A DNA stretch of 64,000 nucleotides, from contig OZ023274.1 of the NCBI GenBank assembly GCA_964007475.1, forward strand, positions 24,876,286-24,940,285, written 5' to 3'. The DNA comes from Hybos culiciformis. Its lineage: Eukaryota > Arthropoda > Insecta > Diptera > Hybotidae. A model generated the notes under the pieces. It was given only the letters and a program-made list of their open reading frames with translations, did not search any database and was not told the origin of the DNA. The position numbers and the translations under genes are program-made. Of the stretch, positions 12,754 through 23,880 are shown piece after piece; positions within the stretch are counted from its first letter, which is position 1, and every line of letters begins with the position of its first letter.

Positions 12754-15008
12754 ACTATAATACTATACTGTAATCAACATTTAAAGTTCGGAGTACCAAA
12801 GCAATTAAGTCTGTTCAATTAATTATCAATTAAAGTTACTTTTTGATTTTGTGTGTGTACGACAATATAACTTTGGAGCAACATAATGATTTTATTTTGG
12901 ACAACATAATGACGGTTCTCGAAGTTATTTTTGCGTTCAACTTCTAAATTGTGTTGATGGAAAATAAAAATTCAAACGAGGTTAACTGAATATAATTTTT
13001 GAGGTTCGCTTATATATTTCTTCATTTGTTCATATTTTTTTTGACAGAAATAAGGATAACTACAAATTACTTAAAAATGTTTTAACAGAGAGTTACATTG
13101 GAACTACGTTTCTGTTTTTAATATAAAAAAGACGAATATAAGTTACAATTCAAAAAAAAAAAATACACCGTGTTAAATGAAAGTTACCTGTATCTCTAAA
13201 AGTATACAGTTTTTGATTTTTCATAATTTTTTTTTTTTTTAATTTTTATTTCGTTAATTTTATTAGAAATGAAACCAACAGACATGTTGTGATTTCTAAA
13301 CTTTATGGTTGTATAATTTTAATTATTATTATTTTTTTAGCAAGATTAAAAGAACAACAACATGTAATGTACCTATAAATTTCCTTCACAGGGTGATGAT
13401 TTTTATATTAAAAAAAAAATTTTTTTTTTGAATTAATTTTTATTATAATAATAATGCTAGAATAATTAATCAGTCAGTCAAAATGAATATATATGGAATT
13501 AAAGCCTCTGTAAATAGTATAAACGAAACAAAATAAAAAAAAAACTAATATTTTTTCCATTGGCCTGAATCTATTCTATTGTTGAATTTTTTTTTTGCAC
13601 ACAAAATATGTAAAAACTGGTTTTTGTGAAACTTTCCATATATTAAGATCAAAATTCATATGTTCTGGTTTTTTTTTAGTAGTTTTGTACTTGGCACAAG
13701 TACAGAAATTATTTGATAATATGAAAGTTAAGAAATTAAAATGCTGAAGAATATAAATTAATTTTTTTGAGATTTGAGTCAAGAATTATAGCTTATTGTT
13801 GGTAAATTAAAGTCAAATATTCTAATTGAATTCATATTTTTTCGCATGGAAGAAATATTTAAGTAAACTTGTGCTACCTAACTAACTAGTCTTGGAATTT
13901 GACTGTCGTTTTCAATTTAAAAAGATATTCAATAATTGAAGTATAAGAAATGTTGCTTACTCTGACACTGAGCTATTTTTTTTAAGTGTTTAAATCAATT
14001 CGTTTTTTTCAAGTCCAGTGACAGACAACCGATAAGGAACACAATAAATTTCGAATTTTGGATTTGTTTTTAAATGTAAAACAAACTATATTAAACTCGA
14101 CCTTCGTAATGAAAATTAGTTAATCGTAAAAAGGCTGAATACTGCTTAAAAATGTAAAAAGAAATTTTCACATATTTATGACTTATGACTGCATTTATCC
14201 AATTAAGAAAAATACCAAAAAACTAAGTTGATAAAATTATATAAACATTTTTAAATTTATGATTTTATTCATATAATATGTAATATGTATTGTACATAGA
14301 TAACATAAATATGAAAATATTTTATACTTTTGGCAAAACAAAATTTTTCATACCGTTTTATTATAATTTTTACAAATTTTCCTTCTTTTTTTTTTTTTTG
14401 TACAAAATTGTAAAAGAAATTAAATTGCGATAATTGAATGGATTTACTACCGCTTGGGGATTTTCTAAAAATATATAGATACATGTATATACTTATCTCT
14501 ACCTTTGGTTTTATTAACTTTTGGAAAAAAAAAAAGGAAAAGAGTCAAACTGTGTTTTTCTCTACATACTATACAATTATGTACATATCGTATACATAAA
14601 TACATATCTATGCTTATTCCCATAATATGAAATTAGATTTTCATATCTACCGTATATTTGTTTTTTTTTTTTTTTTTTTGCATTTTTATAAATTAAAAGA
14701 AAATTTAGGTGAATATTGGGATTTCCAAATAAAATTTATCAAAATGTAAAATGTGTATAAGGACTTAAAAATTAAATTCATGGAATTATTAGGACGACAA
14801 AAAAGACGACAAAAATTGATCCCCTATGTATAAAAATAAAAAAAAAACGTTATTTCATTTTTAAACTCAATTTGATATTACTTTTTGAACAAAAATATCA
14901 AATTACATATTAATTTTATTTTAAATACACGTATAGAGTACAGATAGTATATAATAAAATATATAAGTTCTACATGTAAGTATTTGTATGTAGGGGTCTA
15001 ATATAACG
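12754..15008. other. AT-rich DNA, nothing recognised
   Basis: Long homopolymers only, including a T19 run at 14661-14679. Confidence 0.55.
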
Positions 15009-15048
15009 ATATTATAGTTATGAACCTTATATTATAGTTATGAACCTT
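15009..15048. repeat. 20-bp tandem duplication
   Basis: Two adjacent exact copies of ATATTATAGTTATGAACCTT. Confidence 0.85.
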
Positions 15049-15310
15049 AAATATGCAAAAAAAAAAAATTTGGTTTAATTTTTTAGCAAGTATAACATCT
15101 AATCGTCTTCATATAGGATACAATAAACCAATATAAAAATTCTCAAATTTTAATGTGCCGAAAAAACTTCGATTGATTTTTATGGATTGTCTTCATAGTC
15201 AGTCATGGTTGAAAAGACAATGTATGTTTTTATCGAAAAGGAGTTAATTTGCTTAAAAGCCCTGACTGCTCTTCGTTAATGCAATCTAAACTGAAGAGAT
15301 TTTTTGATAT

Positions 15311-15516
15311 ATATGTTACGGCGAATGTGCGAATTCCGGTGAATGTGAGTATAAAAACCCGTAATTTTAAAATTACATGACATTTACCGGCCCGAATGGC
15401 CCCTCTACGCCCTACACAAAAATGGGGCCAATTGGGCCGGTAAATCTACTGTAATATTGACATTTACCAAAAGTAAACTCACATTCACCGGAATTCGCAC
15501 ATTCCCCGTAACATAT
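15311..15516. mobile_element. MITE, ~200 bp, TA-flanked, long terminal inverted repeats
   Basis: The left end ATATGTTACGGCGAATGTGC and the right end (reverse complement ATATGTTACGGGGAATGTGC) pair over about 40 bases, with one mismatch in the first 20 and agreement on through GAATTCCGGTGAATGTGAGT. A second inner pair, ATTTACCGGCCC...GGCCCC against GGGGCC...GGGCCGGTAAAT, makes nearly the whole element a hairpin. TA dinucleotides border both ends (15312-15313 and 15514-15515), consistent with a Tc1/mariner-type target, although the AT-rich flank makes that weak. The short minus frame at 15412-15627 crosses the right end and is a by-product. Confidence 0.75.
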
Positions 15517-15598
15517 CACCGGGGACGGCAGTCCTCCGAGTGACGCAAGCACCTCTACGTGTGAAGCTTCACGACAATATATACAGCCAACTTTCGAT

Positions 15599-15826
15599 TT
15601 TTTGAACTGTTGACCATAGCCCCTCATGTTAGATAGATGCGAAAAATGTCATATGTCAAAAGGTCATCAAGTTATGGCCATTTGAATTTTTGTTCCCCTT
15701 TTCAGTTTTTGGCCTATAACTTGGTGACCTTTTGAACTTTCTGGGACATATGACATTTTTCGCATCTACGTCCCAAGACCTTTCCAACGGTACTTAGCAT
15801 GAGGGGATGGGGTCAATAGTTCAAAA
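15599..15826. repeat. Imperfect foldback (hairpin) repeat
   Basis: The left arm 15599-15680 and right arm 15711-15826 are diverged reverse complements: TTTTGAACTGTTGACC pairs with the end GGTCAATAGTTCAAAA, GCCCCTCATG with CATGAGGGGATGG, ATGCGAAAAATGTCATATG with CATATGACATTTTTCGCAT, and CAAGTTATGGCCA with TGGCCTATAACTTG. The right arm has about 35 extra bases. It is likely part of an interspersed repeat and has no coding frame. Confidence 0.7.
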
Positions 15827-15879
15827 GTTATGATCGGATATTTGAATCATGACCTCTACCTTGAGATAACCGAATAGTA

Positions 15880-15914
15880 TGTTTGTTTGTTTGTTTGTTT
15901 GATTGTTTGTTTGT
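15880..15914. repeat. (GTTT)n microsatellite
   Basis: About nine GTTT units with one GATT interruption. Confidence 0.9.
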
Positions 15915-15974
15915 GGACACAATATATTTCGCAGTCAAAGGTCGACGCTCAATAATTTCATTTCCACTCAGGCT

Positions 15975-16018
15975 CAAGTCCCAAAAATCTCCCAAATTAA
16001 AATGTCCCAAAATCCAAT
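15975..16018. repeat. Left part of TCCCAAAAT minisatellite
   Basis: Three degenerate units (GTCCCAAAAATC, TCCCAAATTAAAATG, TCCCAAAATCC) of the same motif that resumes at 16363. The GA tract therefore seems to have expanded inside this minisatellite. Confidence 0.7.
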
Positions 16019-16273
16019 AGAGAGAGGGAGAGATGGAGAGAGAGGGGGAGATAGGGAGAGAGAGAGAGAGAGAGGGAGAGAGAGGGAGAGAGAGGGAGAG
16101 AGAGGGAGAGAGAGGGAGAGAGAGGGAGAGAGAGGGAGAGAGAGGGAGGGAGAGAGAGAGAGAGGGTGAGAGAGGGAGAGAGGGAGAGAGAGAGGGAGAA
16201 AGGGAGAGAGAGAGAGAGGGGGAGAGAGAGAGAGGGAGAGAGGGAGAGAGAGGGAAATAGAGAGAGAGAGGGG

Positions 16274-16304
<31 letters not shown>

Positions 16305-16329
16305 GGAGACAGAGAGACAGAGAGAGAGA

Positions 16330-16360
<31 letters not shown>

Positions 16361-16361
16361 T
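16019..16361. repeat. GA/GAGAGG-rich purine microsatellite, ~340 bp
   Basis: The plus strand is almost purely A and G, built from GA dinucleotides interrupted by GGG, often in a higher-order GAGAGAGG period of about 8-12 bases. Six-frame translation yields Arg/Glu-rich (plus) and Ser/Leu/Pro-rich (minus) frames up to 209 codons, all simple-repeat artefacts. Such tracts can bind GAGA-type factors or adopt triplex structure. That is known of the sequence class and is not shown here. Confidence 0.95.
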
Positions 16362-16362
16362 A

Positions 16363-16540
16363 AAAGGTCCCAAAATCAAAAATGTTCCAAAATGAAAAAT
16401 GTCCCAAAATGAAAAATGTCCCAAAATGAAAAATGTCCCAAAATGAAAAATGTCCAAAATCTAAATATGTCCCAAAATCAAAAATGTGCCAAAATCCAAA
16501 TATATCCCAAAATCAAAAAAATTACCCAAAATTTCCAAAA
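16363..16540. repeat. 17-bp minisatellite (AAAAATGTCCCAAAATG)
   Basis: Four to five close copies of the 17-bp unit are followed by increasingly diverged ones (TCTAAATATGTCCCAAAA, TCAAAAATGTGCCAAAA). On the minus strand it translates as repeated HFSFWDIF/FGTF, which has no meaning as protein. Confidence 0.9.
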
Positions 16541-16628
16541 GCCTCCCTAAATGTCAAGTTTTTTCGAAATATATATTATAAATATATTAAATATATATTT
16601 ATATATTAATTTACCTTCGAAAAATAGT

Positions 16629-17028
16629 TATATCAACTAAAACACTTCTTGGCGCAGTTAAAACTCGTGACGCAAGCTACGTACACAATTCAATTCATCA
16701 CACAAAAGAAATGATATCAATTTGTGTGCCGCAAGACGCTAAGCGTGAGTGCGTGCAATCAGTGGTTGTTGGAGCAGAAGTCAAGGCAAAGAAAAATTGT
16801 CAACAAAAGATCACACCGAAATTCTTTTGCACAAATTATTCGGTGCGACATTTTCAGCAATTTTCCTCTGCTTTGATTTTTGCTCCAATAACCACTGATT
16901 GCACGCACGCACGCTTAGCGTCTTGCGGTACACAAATTGATATCATTTCTTTTGTGTGATGAATTGAATTGTGTACATAGCTTGCGTCACGAGTTTTAAC
17001 TGCGCCAAGAAGTGTTTTAGTTGATATA
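16629..17028. mobile_element. 400-bp near-perfect palindrome (foldback/MITE)
   Basis: The outer ends TATATCAACTAAAACACTTC and GAAGTGTTTTAGTTGATATA are exact reverse complements. Pairing continues with few mismatches through the whole 400 bp to a centre near 16828 (ACCGAAATTCTTTTGCAC against CACAAATTATTCGGT), so there is almost no unpaired loop. Arm mismatches such as GTGAGTGCG against GTGCGTGCG show the arms have aged separately. Composition is clearly less AT-rich than the surroundings. TA steps at both outer edges could be a TA target duplication. The plus frame 16711-16959 crosses the centre and is a mirror artefact. It could be a MITE, or a locus giving a long hairpin RNA. Confidence 0.85.
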
Positions 17029-17902
17029 TATTACATATATTTATATTTATATTAGAGAATACAGACGTCTCCAGGCCTTTAAAAAACTTGAACATATTTG
17101 CTAAGATATAAGAAACAGATAATAAAAAAGAATATAACGCAAAAATAAAGCTTAAATATCACTCTCCAGGGCTGTTGAAGTGGAGTTTTGAATTTCCTTA
17201 ATTTTCTCAACAATTTTTCAATAATTTCATTTAATTATAAAAATTTGTTAATTTTTCTGGTAAATTGTTAAACTGCAATAAAAAATTCAAATGTAGTTTT
17301 GTGAACTTCCACTAGTGGTTTTTTCACAAGATCTTTGTCGAATTTTTCGCGGCCGTTTATTTTCTGTAATATTTTTAAATTTCGCAGTGAGGGCTCTTTT
17401 AAAAGTAAAGTTTTAATGTAAATGTTCTAGAGCAAAATCACGTTTCGTTATTATCAGCCTATTCCTTTTTCACTATGATTACAAAATTACAGCTCTGATT
17501 TAATTCAATTTGTATCTGTTTTTCAAGAAATCATTATTATTTAGAAGGTTTTGCATTTACGAACAATACACAAAAAAAAAAAGTTGAAATAAAAAAACAT
17601 TTCGATTTATTTCAAATAAGTTCTTTCTTTTTTCTTTCGTAGAAAATCTAAAAGCATAAGATTTAAATTGATCCTTGTTGAAAAGATCTCATCAAAACAA
17701 AAATACATAAAAATTAAGGATTTTCTAGCAACTCCTATACATCTATTCTATAGGATATAGTTTTATAAGCAGAGAAAAGCTGCGGTTTTATATATACAGG
17801 ATGTTGTTAAATTTTGTCGAATAATGTTGTGCTTGCTAATATTAACACCATCATTTATGCAATTTATGACATTTTTATTTAATATTATATTTTGTTGATT
17901 AA
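17029..17902. other. AT-rich DNA, nothing recognised
   Basis: No open frame, terminal repeat or tandem array found between the palindrome and the hAT element. Confidence 0.55.
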
Positions 17903-17910
17903 GTTATAAT

Positions 17911-18678
17911 TAGGGTTTCTGAAAAACAGTAGTTTTTAAAAAACAGCTGTTTGCTGTTTTAGAATTTTGAAAAAACAGCAGTTAACAGCTGTTTGACTGT
18001 TTTTTCATGTTTAATAAAAGTTCAAGTTAAATTTTTCCATATCTAAGCATGGTTTTGTTAAATGCTTTCAATTTTAATATAAATTAAACTTTGTATAATA
18101 TTACTTCAAAAATACGAGTGATGATATGACTTGTCAGAAAGACGTGTTCTTATTTTTGTACCACTTGAAATTGTGGTTTCCAAGGAGCTACTGAAGGTGA
18201 TTATTTTCTCAAGCAATACATTAAGTTCGTTTTGTAGGGTTAAAATTTCACTTGTGGAACTATCGGCAGTTGTTTCAATTATTTAAACATCATTTACACA
18301 AAAAAGTCGAGATGCCAACATGCCTTCAAAATCTATTGTACTTCTCGATGTCGTGATCGTAGAGTTCGTAAGGCCGCATAATAAGTACATAACATCCAAC
18401 GTTCATCTATTCGAATGTTCAAATCATCCATCACCTTCTTGCTAATTTCACTTTTAATTAAAGAGAGTTTCTCAAACATAAATTTTAATGTTGTGCCAGC
18501 GCTCATCAGTGTTAAATTTTTTTCTGCCAAAATTCTCAACAGCTAGTTTTACATGCTTCATAGCCTCTAGCAAAAACAGTAAAAACAGCATTCCAAAAAC
18601 AGCTGTTTGCTGTTTTTCATTTTTTTCAAAAAAAACAGCTGTTTTACTGTTACTGTTAAAAACAGTCCAGAAACCCTA
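17911..18678 (-). mobile_element. hAT transposon, internally deleted, perfect 8-bp target duplication
   Basis: The ends are TAGGGTTTCTG at 17911 and its exact inverse CAGAAACCCTA at 18678. GTTATAAT lies immediately outside both ends (17903-17910 and 18679-18686), a perfect 8-bp duplication as expected for hAT insertion. Subterminal zones on both sides are rich in repeated AACAGCTGTTT/AAACAGC words in both orientations, typical of transposase binding regions in hAT elements. A transposase remnant lies on the minus strand. At 768 bp the element is far short of an autonomous hAT. Confidence 0.88.
18118..18539 (-). pseudogene. hAT transposase fragment (decayed)
   Basis: The minus frame 18333-18539 begins near RILAEKNLTLMSAGTTLKFM and continues LSLIKSEISKKVMDDLNIRI with a terminal RW motif. 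This resembles the central, insertion-domain part of hAT transposases, where a helical segment precedes 'L...RI..RW'. After a TAG at 18333-18335 and a frame change, a further open stretch (LQNELNVLLEKIITFSSSLE, roughly 18125-18270) looks like the same protein continuing. Neither the RNase-H catalytic residues nor the C-terminal dimerisation motif is present. The placement and strand agree with the enclosing hAT ends. It is a dead fragment. Confidence 0.55.
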
Positions 18679-18686
18679 GTTATAAT

Positions 18687-20830
18687 TATAGCTTATTTTA
18701 AGGTGTTAAATTAAAAATTCAATTCGATTCGAACATTTAGATACTGGTGATACTATATGTTTTGCATATTGCAGTTCTGAAATTTACAAAAAATAATATT
18801 AATGTGAAAATTTTTTTGTCTTTTCAAAAATCGTGTTAATATTTTATGTTCAATTCACTTTAAGAGAAATACATGGTTAGACTTTTAGCAACTTTAACTC
18901 AACCGTACTTATATTATGTACTTATATATGTATTATGTACTAAACAGAAACATAATAGTTTAATAAGCAGAAATTGAAAAATTGTTATATACTTAGAAAA
19001 TGTATATTTCTTCCAAATTGAAAAAAAAATATTTCAATTTTTTTTGTTCTTTTTTTTAATCTTTTGACTTTCATAAAACGTCAAAAGGAGGTGTAACCCT
19101 TATTTATTAATTACAAACAGTACAAAAAATAAAAAATGAAGAAAAATTATTGAAGAAAAAAAAAAAAAAAAAAGGGAATAAAAGAATATTAAAAATAATA
19201 CTTTCAAAAAAAAAACACCAAACCACATAATCGTGATTTGCAGTTAAATACCCAATTAATTTAATTGCATGCAACACTCAAAGATACAAAATGATGCATT
19301 AAATAAATTAAAACCCATATTACACTTAAAAAAAAAAAATACATAAATAAAATATTTTATGTTTTTTTGTATTTTTTTTTTTTTGTAAACAAAAAATAAA
19401 CATTTCTGTGTGTAACTTTTTGTTTATCATTTCCATTCCTAAAAATAAAACAAAAACTTGAAAGCTTTCATAAAAGCAAAATTATTTATATTTTCTCTGT
19501 TTTTTTTTTTTTTTTGCATTTAACTTTCTTTTTACAAAAACATAAAATTTTTTTTTTTCATTTTTAGAACACGTTGAAATTTATTTTCATTCATTAATTT
19601 CTTTTGGGATTTCTTTTTCTGTAACTGACAACTTTGTCAAATGATAAATGATACTTTAATTCTTTTATTTTTTTATTTTTTTAAATTTAAAAAAAAAAAA
19701 ATTATAAAATAAAAACGAAGAAAATAATATAAAAAGTTAAAAAAAATCCTTTTGATAATGGTTTGTTCCTTTTTGATATAAATGTATACACTTTTTTTTT
19801 TTAATGAAAAACAAAAATTTTACATACATTGAAAGAAAATTAAGAAAGATTTTCCTTGAATTCATAATTCGTATTTATTTATTTTATTTGTATTTTATTT
19901 TTATTTTTAATTCAAATTCATTAAATGTTGTGTGATGAAAACCTCTAACGAGGACGGTGAGGCTCTATTATTTTTCGATTTTTAAATCATTCAAAATCGA
20001 ATTATCTCTTTTCTATTGGAGTGGAAATAGAACTACGAATAACATTTGAGAATGAGATTTTCGTATAAGTTATGTCCACAGAAATCTATATACAGTTTTC
20101 GTGGAAAGAACGATTTTTGGCGCCAATTTCGATTCTAACTTCGAATAATTATAATTTTTTTTTCAATTAATTTGTTGATTTTAAATCATTCAAATTAAAT
20201 TTTAAATTCCATTAACTTTGTGGACAAATTTTTCATTATAAAATGAAATTTAATATTCCATTTTTCTTTCACTAATGGATTTTAAATAAGTTTTTGTCAG
20301 ATTTTAAAATAAAAATTACTATAATTTTCAACTGTCACATTGACAGTGCAAATGAAATATAATTTCTATATAGTCGAAGTTTATATATAAAAATTGTACA
20401 AAAGAACGAGGTAAAAAGGTAAATTTTAAAAATATTTTATTAATTTTTTTCCCAAAGAAATGAGGATTGAAAAGATTTTCACAAAAAAAAGCAAAAAAAA
20501 AGAATCCTTTAAAATAAAAGAATAATAAAGAGCTTCTGAATAAATTTTTTTCTTTATTTTATACATGAATTTTCAAAAATGTATCACTTTGTTGATAACA
20601 GGGAAAAAAAAGAAGAAGAAAATTATTTATATATAAAAAAAAATTCTTATTTTAAGTGTTGCAAAATATTATGCAAAAAAATAAAGGCAAGTTCATGCAT
20701 ATTCCATGACGACCCATCTAACTTAAATTGTGATTACTTAATTTTTCATTTAGTACAAATTTTCAATTTTGATTTGTTTTTTGAAAATAATCTATATTTT
20801 CATATATTTCTTTAAAACAATTTGATAATT
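18687..20830. other. AT-rich DNA with one coding-like minus patch
   Basis: Long A and T runs occur (A18 near 19157-19175). At 19980-20140 the minus strand has about 44 codons with one stop (EVRIEIGAKNRSFHENC...) in slightly less AT-rich DNA. It is too short to identify. Confidence 0.45.
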
Positions 20831-21130
20831 GAGTTAAAAGTCCTCAACTAATTATTTAGGCATAAATTTTTTTTTATAAATTAGTTTTTATGACAGGGAG
20901 TTTTCAAACCCGGATGCTGAATATCTGTTAATTGTTTACTTCCGGAGTAAAAAGTCCTTAACTTGCAATTGCTACTATTTATTTGCAGAAACAAGTTTTT
21001 TTTTTAAGTTAGGTTATAATGACAGAGTTTTTTCGCACTCCAATTCTAAAGATCTGTTAAAGTGGTAAATTTTTTTAAAACGATATGTGGTTAATGCGAT
21101 CTATAATAACAGAGTTCCATACATTTTGGC
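20831..21130. repeat. Diverged ~114-bp tandem repeat, about 2.5 units
   Basis: Unit 1 starts GAGTTAAAAGTCCTCAACT (20831), unit 2 GAGTAAAAAGTCCTTAACT (20945). Within each, about 60 bases on, TTATGACAGGGAGTTTT corresponds to ATAATGACAGAGTTTTTT, then both reach ATCTGTTAA. A third, partial unit near 21060 keeps ATAATAACAGAGTT. The divergence implies an old duplication. Confidence 0.6.
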
Positions 21131-23467
21131 CTTATGTTCTACAATTTTATTTTACCTAAATATTTTAGCGTACGATTTCAGAAATTTGAATCTTAAGTTA
21201 AATAAAGCGCATATCAAGATTTTCTTTTAAATATAAACACTTTCAATATAGGAAAACTTATACAGATAAGTATTTTTTTGTTGTGAAAATGATATAATAA
21301 AAAATGACATATTTCAGTATCACGAAAGTTATTAATATTCGTCTCTTAAATAAAAATTTATGAATATGAAAGAAAAAAAACACAAAAAAAAAATATGTAG
21401 GTAGGTACACTGTTATGTACAAAAGTTGCACACATGAAACCCTTGAGTTGAACATAATATCTGTATATATATATAAAAATAATGTATTTATAATAGAGTT
21501 TAGAATTAAATGATAATAAAGAATTCATTAAAAAATATCTACTCGTTGAATAACAGAAAAACAAAATATTAATAAATAGAAAATTTTTTTTAATATTTAT
21601 TTTCTTTTTATTATTCATTTTCTTAGATGTTATGATAAATGTCGATAAACTAGATTATTTTGGCCATACAAACTGAAACTTCTTTAAGTTTTAGGATGCC
21701 TTCTAGAGAGGTTTTTCCTGCAGTGAGCTCTACGTTATATGTAATTTAGTGAAAAGTTAAATTAATGCATGATTATTAGTTTAATGACATTCCCAAAAGG
21801 GCAAAATTAAAAAAAAAAATCTAATTTGTCATAATAACAAGAAATGGCTTGAATTTATACAACATTTTTGAACAATTTTAGTATAAAAAACCACTATTTT
21901 TTAAAACATAAAACTATAGGGATTCTAAATTATTTTTGTAATGTCAAATAATTTCTTATATATAGCATAGAGAAGATAACAAATTACATATTAAGTACAT
22001 ATATTATATGTATTTAGTTGTATTTTTTCGTCATATGCGGGTTTTATATATTATTGTTAGTTTTCAGCTTGCTGATTAATTTAATAAAGAAAGAATACAA
22101 AGGTTTTGTTAATTGACAAATTGTTAATTTATTAACAACATAAATAAATTAAAAAGAATTATTTATGACATTCAAATTCAAGTAGTTTAAAGCAAAAGTT
22201 TTATAAAAATATTGTTATTTAATTGTTTATATGAATTAGTTAATTTTATAAATATATTTTATAATTCCCTTTCCTACAATGTACTTAAATGAAGAAGAAG
22301 AAAAGTTTTTTCTTTCAAATACAACAAAATTGCACACAAATATTGTTTTTTAGATATAAATATATGCTTGCCAGTGTGTTATCTGAAAAAACATTTAAAC
22401 TTAGCCAAAATTTAAAGTGATCTAAAATATATCCAAAAACTTAAAATTAATACCAAAACCTAAACCTACAGTTTTTACCAGTTTAATAAATTGTTTCCCA
22501 TATTGTACTTACACCATGGATATTTTATCTCTGATATAAAATTGAAACACAAAAAACAATTTTACCAATAAAATGTTCAAAAAATCTTAAATTTCAGATT
22601 AAAAAAATTTTCTTGCATGTTGTTTAAGTAAAATTTTTTTTTTGAAATGAGAAGTTAACAAAATATGATTAAAATCTTAGCTTTTCTATAACCAAGCAAA
22701 GCACTACTATGTTAAATATATGTATGTATATAATAACCGTAATTAGTTTTATTTTTATCATTTTTATAATTTTCATCATAGTTTATGAAATTAGATTATG
22801 TTATTAATAGAATTTTTCTCGTATATATATTCAGAAAAAAACAACAACACCAGAAAAAAATAAATAATTTATCTAATTTTTTTAAGTCTCTTAGTTATAT
22901 ACAAAAATTATTAAATTTATATTTTCCTCAATAAATTTTAACTGGCGACGAACTAAAAAAAAAAAAAAAAAATTTCACTCAAAACCTTACATAGCTATGG
23001 GTTCATTTGGAATCTAATTATTTTTTTATTATTTTTCTTAGCATCTAAATGTTTTTCTATTAGATTCAATTGAAATTTATGGTGGCTATTTTTAAAAATG
23101 CATATTGGACTTCTGCTTTTTCGGTTCCATATATTTTATTTTCAAAATACACTACCTACCATGGAAATATGAAGGACCTGAATTACAAATTCTCATAAAA
23201 AAAACAAATCATATGCGATTAAATTTGTTATTCAATTAAAATATTTGAAAACCAATTTAATGACTTTAAACTTTAAATATATTATACTTTAATCGAAATT
23301 AAAAAAAAAAAATATTTTTTTTTGATAAGTTGGTAAGCCTTTCCGAAATTATGAAATTTGGAAAATATTTTTATTTATTAACCAGTTTACCATCAAAAAT
23401 AAAAAAAGGACCAGTATTGTGTAAGTAAATTGAAAAGTTGTAAATGAAGCTATGAAAAAAAAAATTT
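21131..23467. other. AT-rich DNA, nothing recognised
   Basis: Only short AT microsatellites and poly-A/T runs. The minus frames near 21258-21618 are Phe/Tyr/Ile/Lys-rich composition artefacts. Confidence 0.55.
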
Positions 23468-23880
23468 TTTTTTCCTTATTCCACGAGGGAACATCATAGG
23501 TCGCTAACTTATGCTCTCCACTCCATAGTACTCTATCTTGGGCCTGCTTCTGTTATGTTCTGCTAAGGCTGGTTATGCCTTCTTCCATTTTGCGGACTGT
23601 ATGCAAGTAGGTCCTTGTCTTGTTACTGCCCTTTCTGGTCTTCTGAGTGTTCGACTAATCCAGTTACATCTTCTTTTCTTAATTGTTTCCTCTATTGTTG
23701 CTACTTTCGTTTTGTTACTGATCCTGTTGGACCAGAAGATTTTACAAATGATTCGCAGACATTTGTTGACATATGCCTTTAACTTTTTGATGTTATTCTT
23801 TGTAATTCTTTAGGTTTCACAACCATATAGAAGTATTGATTTAATGCTTACTTTAAAAAAGGAGAATTTTAGATTACGAA
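23468..23880 (-). mobile_element. 3' end of an RTE/CR1-type LINE ORF2
   Basis: The minus strand reads the characteristic post-polymerase region of this LINE group: IKSILLYGCET, then a stop where the family has Trp, then KKLKAYVNKCLRIICKIFW, SNRISN, IEETIKKRRCNWI, RTLRRPERAVTRQ. Frameshifts follow, and after them AQDRVLWSGEHKL near the 3' end. The family pattern is 'S.LLYG.ETW', 'N.CLR.I..I.W...ISN', 'I..RRW.WIGH.LR.P', 'TRQAL', and 'AQDR..WR'. The Trp-to-stop change, loss of the WNPQG-type segment and frame breaks make it dead. The plus frame 23538-23813 is purely antisense to it. This is a different LINE lineage from the 3.4-kb and 35-kb copies. Confidence 0.75.

Noticed and set aside
15828..16457. 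209-codon minus frame and several Arg/Glu or Ser/Leu frames
   Set aside because: Translation of the GA microsatellite and the 17-bp minisatellite; periodic sequence is open in several frames at once.
16711..16959. 82-codon plus frame
   Set aside because: It crosses the centre of the 400-bp palindrome, so its two halves are reverse complements of each other; no protein family.
23538..23813. 91-codon hydrophobic plus frame resembling a membrane protein
   Set aside because: The opposite strand encodes a clear LINE ORF2 tail; the plus frame is its shadow.
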